Shown piece after piece: positions 8,211-17,237 of a DNA stretch of 27,121 nt. The translations under genes and the position numbers were made by a program. This DNA comes from Phenylobacterium aquaticum (GTDB taxonomy: Bacteria > Pseudomonadota > Alphaproteobacteria > Caulobacterales > Caulobacteraceae), in the NCBI RefSeq assembly GCF_947378715.1, contig NZ_CANCLE010000037.1:1-27121 (forward strand), written 5' to 3'. Each line of letters opens with the position of its first letter. Positions within the stretch are counted from its first letter, which is position 1. The notes beneath the pieces are model-generated. The model ran no database searches, was not told the origin of the DNA, and saw only the letters and a program-made list of their open reading frames with translations.

Positions 8211-11054
8211 TCAGCCCGGTGGCGGCGGGCCTGCGCGGTCGCGATCAAGCGGCTGATAGAGCGCATCGCTCGGATCGGGCCAACCGAACGCTTCCCGCAC
8301 TTCTGACAGCACCCGGCGATAGACGTTCACGTCGACATAGTTGGCGTGGCGCGGGCTATCGACATAGGTCGAGGCGCCGCGCAGGTCGGGCGCGGCCTGC
8401 GCCTTCATCCGCCGCCAGATCTCCAGGTTCGCGCCGGACTGCTCGAGCACGGCGTCCATCGCCACCATCTGCGCCATCTCGTCGAAGCGCTGATAGCCGG
8501 CCGAGGCGAACTCGACATAGCCGACGACGGCCAGGCCGCGCAGGCGCCGGTGGAAGATGTTGAGATAGAGCTGCGGTCGCCCCTGCTTCCAGTCGAACAG
8601 AGCCTCATCGAGGAAGGGCATGCGGTAGTCGTAGCCGGTGGCGAACAACACCATGTCGAAGGCCTCGACCGAGCCGTCCTTGAAGACCGCGCCCGTCTCG
8701 CTGAACGACACGACGTCCTCCTTGGCGGTCAGGTCGCCATGGGCCAGATAGTGCAGGATCTGGGTGTTCATGATCGGGTGCGACTGCATCGCCTTGTGGT
8801 CCGGCGCCTTCAGGCCATAGCGGGTCAGGTCGCCGACGATGGCGCCCAGCATCTTGTCCGGATCGTCGGGGATCACCACGCCCTTGGGCGGATGGACGCC
8901 GCCGCCCAGGAACACATCGGTCGGCACGCCGAACATGTGCTTGGGCACGAAGTGATAGCCCCGTCGCAGGCTGATGAAGGCCTTGCCGGCGTGGCGCGCG
9001 GCGTCGCAGGCGATGTCGACCCCAGAATTGCCGGCGCCGACGATCAACACGCGCTTGCCCGTGAACTCCGCCGGCCTCCGATAGGTGACCGCGTGGCGGA
9101 CCTCGCCCTGGAACCGCTCAAGTCCGGGATAGGTCGGCAGGCTGGGATGCCAGGTGACCCCGTTGGCGACGACAAGCCCCTGATAGGTGCGGGTCTCGCC
9201 GTTCGACAGCTCCACCCGCCAGCCGTCCCGCGCATCCTCCCCCAAGGGCGTGGCCTTCACCACCTCGACCCCGAAGGTGATCTTGTCCTTCAGGCCGAAG
9301 CGGGCGGCGAAGTCGCGGATATAGGCGAGCAGCTGGCGGTGGTCGGGATAGTCCGGGTAGCTCTCCGGCATGGGCGCGCCGAAGAAGGCGGAGGTGTATT
9401 TGGACGAGATGAAGTGGGCGGACTCGTACATCGATGAGCCGGGATTCTCGACGTCCCAGATGCCGCCGACATCGCTGTGACGCTCGAACTGATCATAGGG
9501 GACGCCGGCCAGGGTGAAGGCGCGCGCGGTCAGCAGGCCGCAGGGGCCGCCGCCGATGATGCAGTAGCGGCCGTCGAACGCGACCTTGGGGATTTCACGC
9601 GCACTATCGGCCCGCAGGTGGGTCTCGGCCAAGACGCTGTAGGCCTTGGCCCGATAGCGCCGCATCCAGGCGGCGAAGCCCAGGCCGAAGGCCACGGTCA
9701 CCGCGAACAGCCAGGGCAGGCTGGCCATCTGCGGCAAGGTCGATGAGACCAGCAGGCTGAAGTTCTGCGCCACCAGAGCCGCCGCGATGATCAGGCCCAC
9801 GGCGCCGGCCGCCGCCGCGCCCAGCACCGCCCACTGGCCCGCGGAGCGACCGCGCCACAGGTAGGCGAAGATCGCCGTGCCGGCCATGGCCTGGATCAGG
9901 ATGATGCCGAAGGTGCCAAGCCCGATCAGGGCCGGGATCAGGGACAGATAGGGATCGAGCCGGGTCATGCCGAAGACCGCGACACCGGCCAGGGTGATCA
10001 GGCTGACCGCCAGGCTGGCGTTGGAGGGCGCGTAGCGGGCCGGATGGAACTTGCCCAACACAGGCGGCAACAGCTTCTCGCGGCTGAGCGCGAAGAGGTA
10101 GCGGGCGGCGGCGTTGTGCAGGGCCAGATAGGAGGCCAGCAGCGAGGTGATGACCAGGAGGCCCATGATCTGCTCGACCGTGTCGCCGACATAGCGGCCG
10201 GTGAGGTTCAGCATGAAGGCGCCGCCCTCGGCGGTCGCGGCGCGGCTGGCGTCTTCCGCCCCCACCGCCCCGACGGTCAGCCATGCGGTGACGAGATAGA
10301 ATATCCCGATCAGGATCACCGAGGCATAGGTGGCGATCGGTATGCTGCGGGTCGGTTCCTCCGCCTCCTCGCCATAGAGGGCGGCGGATTCAAAGCCGAT
10401 GAACGAGGTGAAGGTGATCATCAGCCCGACACCCAGGCCGGGCCCGATCACGGCGCCAGGCGCGAAGGCGGCCAGCGGCAGAGCGTGCCAGCCCTTGGCC
10501 ATCAGGACCGCGACGTCGAACACGGCCAGCACCCCGACCTCGGCCGCCATCAGCACGCCGAGCACCTTGGAGGACAGGTCGATCGACCGGTAGCCCAGCA
10601 CCGCCACGATGGCGATCCCGCCCAGGGCGATCAGCAGCCACGAGACATGAAGACCGGCGCCGCTTGCGGCGAGCGCGCCGAAATATCCCAGGAATGCGGC
10701 CAGGCCCACCGTATAGGCGACATAGGCCAGCATGGCCGTGAAGGCCGCCGACACCCCGATCGGCTTGCCCAGCCCCTTGGCGACATAGGTGTAGAAGGCG
10801 CCGGTGCTGACGACGCGCCGGCTGATCGCGGCATAGCCGACCGAGAAGCACAGCAGGGTCAGGCCCGCGAACAGGAAGGCCGCCGGCGTCGCCGCGCCGA
10901 GGCCCCGGCTGAGCGCGATCGGCAGATTGCCGACCATCGCCGCCAGCGGGGCGGCGGCGGCCACCACCAGGAAGATGATCTTCTGGGTCGACAGGAACTT
11001 CCGTCGCTTGCCGGTCTCGAACTTGCGCGCCGCGGCGCGGACAGCGTCGTCCAT
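8211..11054 (-). CDS. Fusion of APC-family permease and flavin-containing monooxygenase
   Basis: One unbroken 947-codon frame encodes two full-size proteins. Residues about 20-465 are an APC-superfamily permease with roughly 12 hydrophobic spans. The family hallmarks are PLAAMVGNLPIALSRGLG in span 1, the segment TSFIGFESAALYGEEAEEPTR, and ALSREKLLP in a later loop. After a basic linker (RRYRAK, about 465-490), residues about 493-947 are a class B flavoprotein monooxygenase: FAD Rossmann motif GGGPCG (501-506), the FMO fingerprint FxGxxxHxxxY (F648 to Y658), NADPH motif GAGNSG (673-678) and FATGY (804-808). Such enzymes hydroxylate soft N or S atoms with NADPH and oxygen. The enzyme half should face the cytoplasm, so the design suggests import coupled to oxidation of an amine or amino acid. 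It starts 34 bases after the SDR gene behind a GGAGA site. Codon use and frame are even across the join, so I see no sign of a sequencing fusion. Confidence 0.93.
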   Translation of the reverse strand: MDDAVRAAARKFETGKRRKFLSTQKIIFLVVAAAAPLAAMVGNLPIALSRGLGAATPAAFLFAGLTLLCFSVGYAAISRRVVSTGAFYTYVAKGLGKPIGVSAAFTAMLAYVAYTVGLAAFLGYFGALAASGAGLHVSWLLIALGGIAIVAVLGYRSIDLSSKVLGVLMAAEVGVLAVFDVAVLMAKGWHALPLAAFAPGAVIGPGLGVGLMITFTSFIGFESAALYGEEAEEPTRSIPIATYASVILIGIFYLVTAWLTVGAVGAEDASRAATAEGGAFMLNLTGRYVGDTVEQIMGLLVITSLLASYLALHNAAARYLFALSREKLLPPVLGKFHPARYAPSNASLAVSLITLAGVAVFGMTRLDPYLSLIPALIGLGTFGIILIQAMAGTAIFAYLWRGRSAGQWAVLGAAAAGAVGLIIAAALVAQNFSLLVSSTLPQMASLPWLFAVTVAFGLGFAAWMRRYRAKAYSVLAETHLRADSAREIPKVAFDGRYCIIGGGPCGLLTARAFTLAGVPYDQFERHSDVGGIWDVENPGSSMYESAHFISSKYTSAFFGAPMPESYPDYPDHRQLLAYIRDFAARFGLKDKITFGVEVVKATPLGEDARDGWRVELSNGETRTYQGLVVANGVTWHPSLPTYPGLERFQGEVRHAVTYRRPAEFTGKRVLIVGAGNSGVDIACDAARHAGKAFISLRRGYHFVPKHMFGVPTDVFLGGGVHPPKGVVIPDDPDKMLGAIVGDLTRYGLKAPDHKAMQSHPIMNTQILHYLAHGDLTAKEDVVSFSETGAVFKDGSVEAFDMVLFATGYDYRMPFLDEALFDWKQGRPQLYLNIFHRRLRGLAVVGYVEFASAGYQRFDEMAQMVAMDAVLEQSGANLEIWRRMKAQAAPDLRGASTYVDSPRHANYVDVNVYRRVLSEVREAFGWPDPSDALYQPLDRDRAGPPPPG

Positions 11055-11088
11055 CTGGGTCTCCGGGTGTCTTGGGGTCGGGTGGCGA

Positions 11089-11913
11089 CTAGAGCGGCGG
11101 GGCGGCGGTCAGACCGCGGGACTTCAGGAAGCGCTTCAGCCCCTGTTCCCCCTGCTTGACGAAGTGCGGCAGGACCGTCGGCATCAGGGCGGGAAAGGCG
11201 CAGATGAGGCGGGCCAGAAGCGCGTCGCCCGCCGGCAGGGAGACCTCGATCCGGCTCCCGTCCATGGCTTTCATCGCGGCTGCGGCCACCTGATCGGCGG
11301 TGAGAACGTCCGGGTTCAGGAAGTTCAGGACCGAACCGCCGTGGGTCGCCTCATAGCGCAGCATCGGCGTGTCGACGGCGCCTGGGAACAGGCTGCGGAC
11401 CTTCACGCCGGCCGGCTCCAGTTCCTGGGCCAGAGCGATCAGCAGGCCCCGCAGCCCGAACTTCGAGGCGCTGTAGGCGGCGCTCCCGGGCAGGGCCACC
11501 ATGCCCGCCGCCGAGACGATCGACAGGATGCAGCCTTGCCGCTCCGCGCGGAACCGCTGGGCCGCCGCATGGGTCAGGCGCAGGGGCGCCACGAGGTTGA
11601 CCGCCATGTGCAGGGCGACATCGTCATAGGCCAGGTCCGCATAGTCGCCGGGCCGAATGACGCCGGCGTTGTTCACCAGGACGCTCAGGTCGGGGGTCGC
11701 GCCGATGAGTTCGGCGACCGCCTCCAGGTCCTCCGGTTTCGTGAGATCGGCCCGGTGCGCCCGGATGCGGTCGGGCGCTGCGCGCGCCGCCGCCTCGAGG
11801 CGGTCAGCGTCGATATCGACCAGCAGGAGATCGAATCCGCGCTCCAGGAACCTGGCCGAAAGCGCCGTCGCGATGGCGCCCGCTCCACCGGTGATCAAAG
11901 CCGTTCGCGCCAT
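11089..11913 (-). CDS. Short-chain dehydrogenase/reductase (SDR)
   Basis: This 274-residue classical SDR has the N-terminal cofactor loop TGGAGAIA (8-15; the last glycine of TGxxxGIG is alanine), a D33-I-D segment after strand 2 that favours NAD(H), the structural NNAG (81-84), catalytic S134, and Y147-x3-K151 in AAYSASKFG. The C-terminal end (FVKQGEQGLKRFLKSRG) is basic and resembles SDRs acting on lipophilic alcohols. It is first in the minus-strand run and divergent from a TetR gene, with a palindrome in between. It could oxidise or reduce a product of the downstream monooxygenase. The specific substrate cannot be named. Confidence 0.9.
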   Translation of the reverse strand: MARTALITGGAGAIATALSARFLERGFDLLLVDIDADRLEAAARAAPDRIRAHRADLTKPEDLEAVAELIGATPDLSVLVNNAGVIRPGDYADLAYDDVALHMAVNLVAPLRLTHAAAQRFRAERQGCILSIVSAAGMVALPGSAAYSASKFGLRGLLIALAQELEPAGVKVRSLFPGAVDTPMLRYEATHGGSVLNFLNPDVLTADQVAAAAMKAMDGSRIEVSLPAGDALLARLICAFPALMPTVLPHFVKQGEQGLKRFLKSRGLTAAPPL

Positions 11914-11951
11914 CGGAAACCCCCAAACCGCCCGCCGTGTCCCGGTCGGCC

Positions 11952-11976
11952 TAATATGTGATAGTATGTCATATTA
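11952..11976. promoter_or_regulatory. Probable TetR operator between SDR and TetR genes
   Basis: This 25-base imperfect palindrome is centred on 11964. The outer arms TAATATG (11952-11958) and CATATTA (11970-11976) match perfectly and the inner ATA/TAT also pair, so 10 of 12 positions are symmetric. It sits in the only AT-rich part of the 101-base divergent gap. On the minus strand a TTGCCA at 11986-11981 with a 17-base spacer would put a TATCAC -10 inside it, so binding could block the SDR-permease-monooxygenase operon. The most likely ligand is the adjacent TetR protein. Confidence 0.6.
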
Positions 11977-12014
11977 AAATTGGCAAGCGCCGGCCGCTTG
12001 AGCTAGGAAGCCCC

Positions 12015-12647
12015 ATGACCGAGGTGAAAGCCCCGCGCCGGCGGCGGGCGACCCAGACGCGATCCAAGGCCACCGTGCAGAGAATTCTGGACGCGGCGAC
12101 GGACCTGATCGTGGAACGGGGCGCCCAGGGCGTGACCATGAGCGAGATCGCCAAGCGGGCCGATCTGGTGATCGGCTCGCTCTATCAATATTTTGCCGAC
12201 CGCTCGGCGATCTGCCGGGCCATTCTCATCCGGCACCAGGCGGAAGCACGCACCCTGCTCCACCACTATGTCGCCGGCGTCCAGACTCTGGAGGCCTTGA
12301 CGGAAGCCCTAAGCCTCTCGTTCGACGCCTATTTCGAACTGCTGCAAAAGGACCGGCTGATCATCGGTCTGTGGGCCATCGTCCAGACCGACCCGGAGCT
12401 CCAGGCGCTCGACCTCGAGGACAGCCTGCAAAACGCGCGCTACCTCGCGGGCGTCGCCGCTCCCATGCTGCCGGGCGTCGACCTGAATCGCCTGGTCGCC
12501 ACCTGCGTCATGCTGATCCAGTTCTCGCTCTATGCCGGGCGTTTGGCGCGAGACGTGCCCGACCCGATCGCGGGCGAGATCCCGGCGACCTACAAGGCGA
12601 TGTTCCTGGACAGTCTGGCGTCTCTCCAGCGGCCGCGCCAGACATGA
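12015..12647 (+). CDS. TetR/AcrR-family repressor, divergent from the SDR operon
   Basis: This 210-residue protein starts at MTEVKAPRRRR. That ATG has an AGGAAG ribosome site 4-5 bases upstream; a longer in-frame reading from 11958 would begin inside the operator palindrome and is rejected. After a basic tail, residues about 15-65 form the TetR helix-turn-helix (ILDAATDLIVERGAQGVTMS, then GSLYQYFADRSAI). The rest is the variable ligand-binding helical domain (YKAMFLDSLASL near the end). It is probably a ligand-released repressor of itself and of the divergent SDR/permease-monooxygenase genes. It is convergent with the efflux operon, 23 bases from that operon's last stop, so a role in efflux control is less likely. 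The ligand is unknown. Confidence 0.9.
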   Translation: MTEVKAPRRRRATQTRSKATVQRILDAATDLIVERGAQGVTMSEIAKRADLVIGSLYQYFADRSAICRAILIRHQAEARTLLHHYVAGVQTLEALTEALSLSFDAYFELLQKDRLIIGLWAIVQTDPELQALDLEDSLQNARYLAGVAAPMLPGVDLNRLVATCVMLIQFSLYAGRLARDVPDPIAGEIPATYKAMFLDSLASLQRPRQT

Positions 12648-12670
12648 TGTCAGCTCACGTCTAGCAGCGT

Positions 12671-14077
12671 CTAGGGCCAGACCCCGCCGCCCAGAGCCTT
12701 GTAGAGCGTCACCCGATTGTTGAGTTCGGCGAGCTTGGCGGCCAACTGGGTCTGACGCGCGCCATAGAGCGTGCGCTGGGCGTCGAGCAGGGTCAGGTAG
12801 CTGTCCACGCCCTTGTCATAACGGGCCTGGGCGAGGCGCTGGCTGTTTGCGGCGGCGGCGACCAGCCGGTCCTGGGCGGCGACCCGGTCGCGGATCGTGG
12901 CCTGGGTCTCAAGGCCATCCGCCACCTCTCGGAACCCGGTCTGCACCGCCTTCTCATACTGCGCCACGGTGATGTCGCGGTTGGCCTTGGCGACGCCAAG
13001 ATTGGCCAGATTGGCCCCGCCCGAAAAGATCGGCAGGCTGATCTGTGGCGTGAAGCTCCAGCTGCCCGTGCCGGCGTTGAAGAGACTGCCGAGGTCCGGG
13101 CTGGCCGCCCCGGTCGATCCGGTCAGGCTGATGCGCGGCAGGAAGGCCGCCCGCGCCGCACCGATATTGGCGTTCTGGGCCTCCAGGGCATGCTCGGCCG
13201 CCAGCACGTCGGGCCGTCCGGTCAGCACCATCGACGGCAGGCCGGCGGGCAGATCCGCCTGGATGGCGATGGCGTTCAGGCCTGACTGGGGCAGCAAGTC
13301 CGCCGGGATCTCGGCGCCGACCACCAGGCGCAGGGCGTTGCGGTCACGACCCGCCTGGGCGGTGGTGGCGGCGACGTCGGCGCGGGCCTGCTCGGTCAGG
13401 GTCTGGGCCTGGCTCAGGTCGAGCTGCGAGGTGGCCCCGGCCTCGAAGCGCTTCTGCGACAGGCGCAGGGACTCCTCGCGGGTGGCCAGGGTGTCCTGGG
13501 CGATCCTCAGCAGTTCCTGGTCCGCCGCCAGGGTCAGGTAATCCGAGGCGACCTCGGCGACCAGGCTGATCTGGCTGGCGCGGCGGGTCTCCTCCGTGGC
13601 GAGATAGCTCTGCAGCGCCACCTGATTGAGACTGCGCACCCGGCCGAACAGGTCGAGCTCATAGGCCGTGAACCCCACCGTGGCGCTGTACTGCTCGGCG
13701 TCGACGGCGCGTCCGGTCTGGGACACCAAGGCTGGCGTGTGCGACCGCGTCTCGCCGCCGCTGGCGCTGATCGAGGGCAAGAGCTCGGCCCGCTGGACGC
13801 GATACTGGGCGCGCGCCTTCTCGATGTTCAGCACCGCGACGCGCAGGTCACGGTTCTCCTTCAGGGCCAGGTCGATCACCCCCTGCAGGCGCGGATCGAG
13901 AAACACCGTGCGCCAACCCAGCTCGCCGGCGGAGGCCGTCGGCGTGGAGGACGGGGCCTGGCTCACCGGCCAGGTCTGGGCGACCGGCAAGGCTGGGCGC
14001 TCATAATGGGGGGCGAGCGTGCAGGCCGAAAGCGAGACGGCGGCCAGCAGCTGGGCGGCGAAGGTGAAGGGGCGCAT
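12671..14077 (-). CDS. RND efflux outer-membrane channel lipoprotein (NodT/OprM type)
   Basis: This 468-residue TolC-like protein has a lipoprotein signal with lipobox L16-S-A-C19, followed by the family's opening TLAPHYERPALP. Its alternating coiled-coil segments are rich in Ala and Gln, with ENRDLRVAVLNIEKARAQYR and the C-terminal ARYDKGVDSYLTLLDAQRTLY typical of NodT/OprM factors. I chose the ATG at 14077 because it gives a proper signal peptide and stands just after the pump's stop codon with GAGG upstream. An in-frame ATG at 14092 would overlap the pump gene and add charged residues. It provides the trimeric outer-membrane exit duct for the adjoining pump. Confidence 0.93.
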   Translation of the reverse strand: MRPFTFAAQLLAAVSLSACTLAPHYERPALPVAQTWPVSQAPSSTPTASAGELGWRTVFLDPRLQGVIDLALKENRDLRVAVLNIEKARAQYRVQRAELLPSISASGGETRSHTPALVSQTGRAVDAEQYSATVGFTAYELDLFGRVRSLNQVALQSYLATEETRRASQISLVAEVASDYLTLAADQELLRIAQDTLATREESLRLSQKRFEAGATSQLDLSQAQTLTEQARADVAATTAQAGRDRNALRLVVGAEIPADLLPQSGLNAIAIQADLPAGLPSMVLTGRPDVLAAEHALEAQNANIGAARAAFLPRISLTGSTGAASPDLGSLFNAGTGSWSFTPQISLPIFSGGANLANLGVAKANRDITVAQYEKAVQTGFREVADGLETQATIRDRVAAQDRLVAAAANSQRLAQARYDKGVDSYLTLLDAQRTLYGARQTQLAAKLAELNNRVTLYKALGGGVWP

Positions 14078-14078
14078 C

Positions 14079-17000
14079 TCAGAGAGCCTCATGGGGGATG
14101 GTCGCCTCGGGGACGGGCTCGACCGGGGTCTTGCCGAACAGGCGCTGAACCAGGACGTAGAACAGCGGCACGAAGAACACGCCGAGCACGGTGGCCGACA
14201 GCATGCCGCCGATCACCCCCGTGCCGATCGCGTGCTGGCTGCCGGAGCCCGCGCCGCTGGAGATCGCCAGCGGCAGGACCCCGAAGATGAAGGCCAGCGA
14301 GGTCATCAGGATCGGCCGCAGCCGGATACGCACCGCCTCGACGGTGGCCTCGATCAGGGGCCGGCCAGCCTTCTGCAGGTCCTTGGCGAATTCGACGATC
14401 AGGATCGCGTTCTTCGCCGCCAGGCCCATGGTGGTGAGCAGCCCGACCTGGAAATAGATGTCGTTGGACAGGCCGCGCAGGGTGGTGGCGAGCAGGGCCC
14501 CGACGACGCCCAGCGGGATCACCATGATCACCGACAGCGGGATGGTCCAACTCTCATAGAGGGCGGCCAGCAGCAGGAAGACGACCAGGATCGACAGGGC
14601 GTAGAGCGCCGGCGCCTGGGCGCCTGACTCCCGTTCCTGCAGGGACAGGCCGGTCCATTCGTAGCCGATGCCCGGTGGCAGCTTGGCCGCCAGCCGCTCC
14701 ATGGCCGCCATGGCCTGGCCCGAGCTCTTGCCCGGGGCCGGCGAGCCCTGGAGATTCACCGAGGACAGGCCGTTATAGCGTTCCAGCCGGGGCGACCCGA
14801 CGGTCCAGCTGCTGGTGGCGAAGGCCGAGAACGGGGTCATCTGGCCGGACGCGTTGCGCACGTACCATTTGTCCAGGTCCTCGGGGCGCATGCGGAACGG
14901 GGCGTCGGCCTGGACGAACACCTTCTTGACCCGACCGCGATCGACGAAGTCGTTGACATAGGACCCACCGAGCGCGGTCGAGAGCGTGGCGTTGATGTCG
15001 GCCGTGGTCAGGCCCATGGCGCCGGCCCGGGCCTGGTCGACATTGATCTGCAGCTGGGGGGTGTCGTCCTGGCCGTTGGGGCGCACGCCCACCAGGTTGG
15101 GATCCTGTCCCGCCATGCCCATCAGCTGGTTGCGGGCGGCCATCAGGGCCTCGTGACCGACCCCGCCAGTGTCCTGCAGCTGGAAGTCGAAGCCCGAGGC
15201 GTTGCCGAGTTCCGGCACCGCCGGCGGCACGACGGGGAAGACCATGGCGTCGCGGATCTGGGAGAAGGCGCCCATGGCCCGGCCGGCGACGGCCTGGGCG
15301 CTGAGTTTGGCGCCATGGCGATCCTGGAAGTCCTTCAGCCGTACGAAGGCGAGACCTGCGTTCTGACCGGCGCCGGCGAAGCTGAAGCCGGAAACCGTGA
15401 ACACCGATTTCACGGCAGCGCTTTCGTCCTTCAGATAGTGGTCGGCCACCTGCTTGAGCACCGCCTGGGTGCGCTCTTCGGTGGCGCCGGGCGGCAGCTG
15501 GACCAGAGTGTAGATCGTGCCCTGGTCCTCTTCCGGCAGGAAGGCCGACGGCAGGGTGACAAACAGCACGCCCATGACCACGACAAGCGCGCCATAGATG
15601 ACCATGGTCCGGCCGCCACGCCCCAGGATCCGCCGCACCCGCGACTGATAGCGCTCGCTGGCATGGTCGAAGTTGCGATTGAACCAGCCGAAGAAGCCGC
15701 TGGTCGCATGACCGTGGCCCTTGGTCGTGGGCTTGAGCAGGGTGGCGCACAGCGCCGGCGTCAGCACCAGGGCGACGATCACCGACAGGGCCATGGCCGA
15801 GACGATGGTGATCGAGAACTGGCGGTAGATCACCCCCTGCGACCCGCCGAAGAAGGCCATGGGCACGAACACCGCGGCCAGGACCAGGGCGATGCCGATC
15901 AGGGCGCCGGTGATCTCCGACATGGATTTGCGCGTGGCGTCGATGGGCGACAGCCCCTCCTCGCTCATCACCCGCTCGACGTTCTCGACCACGACGATGG
16001 CGTCGTCGACCAGCAGGCCGATGGCCAGCACCAGGCCGAACATGGTCAGGGTGTTGATCGAGTAGCCGAAGGCCGCGAGAATCCCGAAGGTTCCCAGCAG
16101 CACGACAGGCACCGCGATGGTCGGGATCAGGGTGGCGCGCCAGTTCTGGAGGAACAGGAACATCACCAGGAAGACCAGGATGACCGCCTCGATCAGGGTC
16201 TTGACCACCTCCTCGATCGACTTCTGGACGAAGGGGGTGGAGTCGACGGGAACCACATATCTGATCCCGACGGGGAAGGCTTTGGACAGCTCTTCGACAC
16301 GCGCCTTCACCGCATTGGCGGTGTTGAGCGCGTTGCCGCCAGGGGCCAGCTTGATGGCCAGGCCAGCGGCCGGGTGGCCATTGAACTTGGCCAGCGAGGC
16401 ATAGCTTTCCGCGCCGATCTCGACCCGGGCGACGTCGCGCAGATGCACGATCGCGCCGCCGGTCGAGGTCTTCAGGATGATCGCTTCGAACTGTTCCGGC
16501 GTCTGCAGCCGCGACTGGGCGGTGATGGTGGCGTTCAGCGCCGTGCCCGGCAGGGCGGGCGTGCCGCCCAACTGGCCGGCCGACACCTGGGCGTTCTGAG
16601 CCTTGATCGCGGTGACGACGTCGGCCGGGGTCAGCGCATAGCTCGCCAGCTTGGCGGGATCGAGCCAGACCCGCATGGCGTATTGCGCGCCGAACAGCTG
16701 GACGTCGCCCACGCCTTCGACCCGGCTCAAGGGGTCTTGGAGCTTGCTGCCGATATAGTCGGCGAGATCGCCATTGGTGGTCTTGGGGTCGTCGGAATAG
16801 AGGGCCACGACCATCAGGAAGTTGCGGGTCGACTTGACCACGCTCAGGCCCTGCTGCTGCACCTCCTGGGGCAGGAGGGCGGTTGCGGTCTGGAGTTTGT
16901 TCTGGACCTGGACCTGGGCCATATCGATGTTGGTCCCGCCCTTGAAGGTCAGGGTGACGGTCGCCCCGCCCGACCCGTCACTGGCGGAGGAGATGTACTG

Positions 17001-17228
17001 CAGGCCGTCCAGACCCTTCATCTTCTGCTCGATGACCTGGGTGACACTGTCCTCGACGGTCTTGGCCGAGGCGCCGGGATAGTTGGCCTGGATCGAGACC
17101 TGCGGCAGGGCGATGTCGGGATATTGGGCGATGGGCAGCTGGGTGATCGCCAGGGCGCCGGCCAGCATGATGACGATGGCGACGACCCAGGCGAAAATCG
17201 GCCGGTCGATGAAGAAACGCGACAACAT
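14079..17228 (-). CDS. RND multidrug efflux pump, inner-membrane subunit (HAE1 type)
   Basis: At 1049 residues it matches AcrB/MexB size. It begins MLSRFFIDRPIFAWVVAIVI and shows the first periplasmic hallmark ALPQVSIQANYPGASAKTVE. The proton-relay aspartates lie in GLLVDDAIVVVENVERVM (transmembrane helix 4, about residues 400-417) and the relay lysine in GLAAKNAILIVEFAKDL (helix 10). It exports drugs, detergents or hydrophobic metabolites from periplasm and inner leaflet using the proton gradient. It is the middle gene of a three-gene operon: 9 bases after the adaptor and 1 base before the outer-membrane channel. Long open frames on the opposite strand here are shadows. Substrate range cannot be predicted, but nearby catabolic genes make expulsion of toxic lipophilic acids possible. 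Confidence 0.97.
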   Translation of the reverse strand: MLSRFFIDRPIFAWVVAIVIMLAGALAITQLPIAQYPDIALPQVSIQANYPGASAKTVEDSVTQVIEQKMKGLDGLQYISSASDGSGGATVTLTFKGGTNIDMAQVQVQNKLQTATALLPQEVQQQGLSVVKSTRNFLMVVALYSDDPKTTNGDLADYIGSKLQDPLSRVEGVGDVQLFGAQYAMRVWLDPAKLASYALTPADVVTAIKAQNAQVSAGQLGGTPALPGTALNATITAQSRLQTPEQFEAIILKTSTGGAIVHLRDVARVEIGAESYASLAKFNGHPAAGLAIKLAPGGNALNTANAVKARVEELSKAFPVGIRYVVPVDSTPFVQKSIEEVVKTLIEAVILVFLVMFLFLQNWRATLIPTIAVPVVLLGTFGILAAFGYSINTLTMFGLVLAIGLLVDDAIVVVENVERVMSEEGLSPIDATRKSMSEITGALIGIALVLAAVFVPMAFFGGSQGVIYRQFSITIVSAMALSVIVALVLTPALCATLLKPTTKGHGHATSGFFGWFNRNFDHASERYQSRVRRILGRGGRTMVIYGALVVVMGVLFVTLPSAFLPEEDQGTIYTLVQLPPGATEERTQAVLKQVADHYLKDESAAVKSVFTVSGFSFAGAGQNAGLAFVRLKDFQDRHGAKLSAQAVAGRAMGAFSQIRDAMVFPVVPPAVPELGNASGFDFQLQDTGGVGHEALMAARNQLMGMAGQDPNLVGVRPNGQDDTPQLQINVDQARAGAMGLTTADINATLSTALGGSYVNDFVDRGRVKKVFVQADAPFRMRPEDLDKWYVRNASGQMTPFSAFATSSWTVGSPRLERYNGLSSVNLQGSPAPGKSSGQAMAAMERLAAKLPPGIGYEWTGLSLQERESGAQAPALYALSILVVFLLLAALYESWTIPLSVIMVIPLGVVGALLATTLRGLSNDIYFQVGLLTTMGLAAKNAILIVEFAKDLQKAGRPLIEATVEAVRIRLRPILMTSLAFIFGVLPLAISSGAGSGSQHAIGTGVIGGMLSATVLGVFFVPLFYVLVQRLFGKTPVEPVPEATIPHEAL

Positions 17229-17237
17229 GGCGGCCCC

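Noticed and set aside
9590..9680. The permease-monooxygenase join as an assembly or frameshift artefact
   Set aside because: The frame runs through a plausible linker with no stop, no start-like site with ribosome site for a separate enzyme, and steady codon use. A frameshift cannot be fully excluded without reads.
11958..12014. A longer start for the TetR gene adding 19 residues
   Set aside because: It would begin inside the operator palindrome and has no ribosome site, whereas the ATG at 12015 has AGGAAG upstream.
12648..12670. CGTCTAG direct repeat between the convergent TetR and channel genes
   Set aside because: Two short copies in a 23-base gap, with no hairpin or promoter character; most likely chance.
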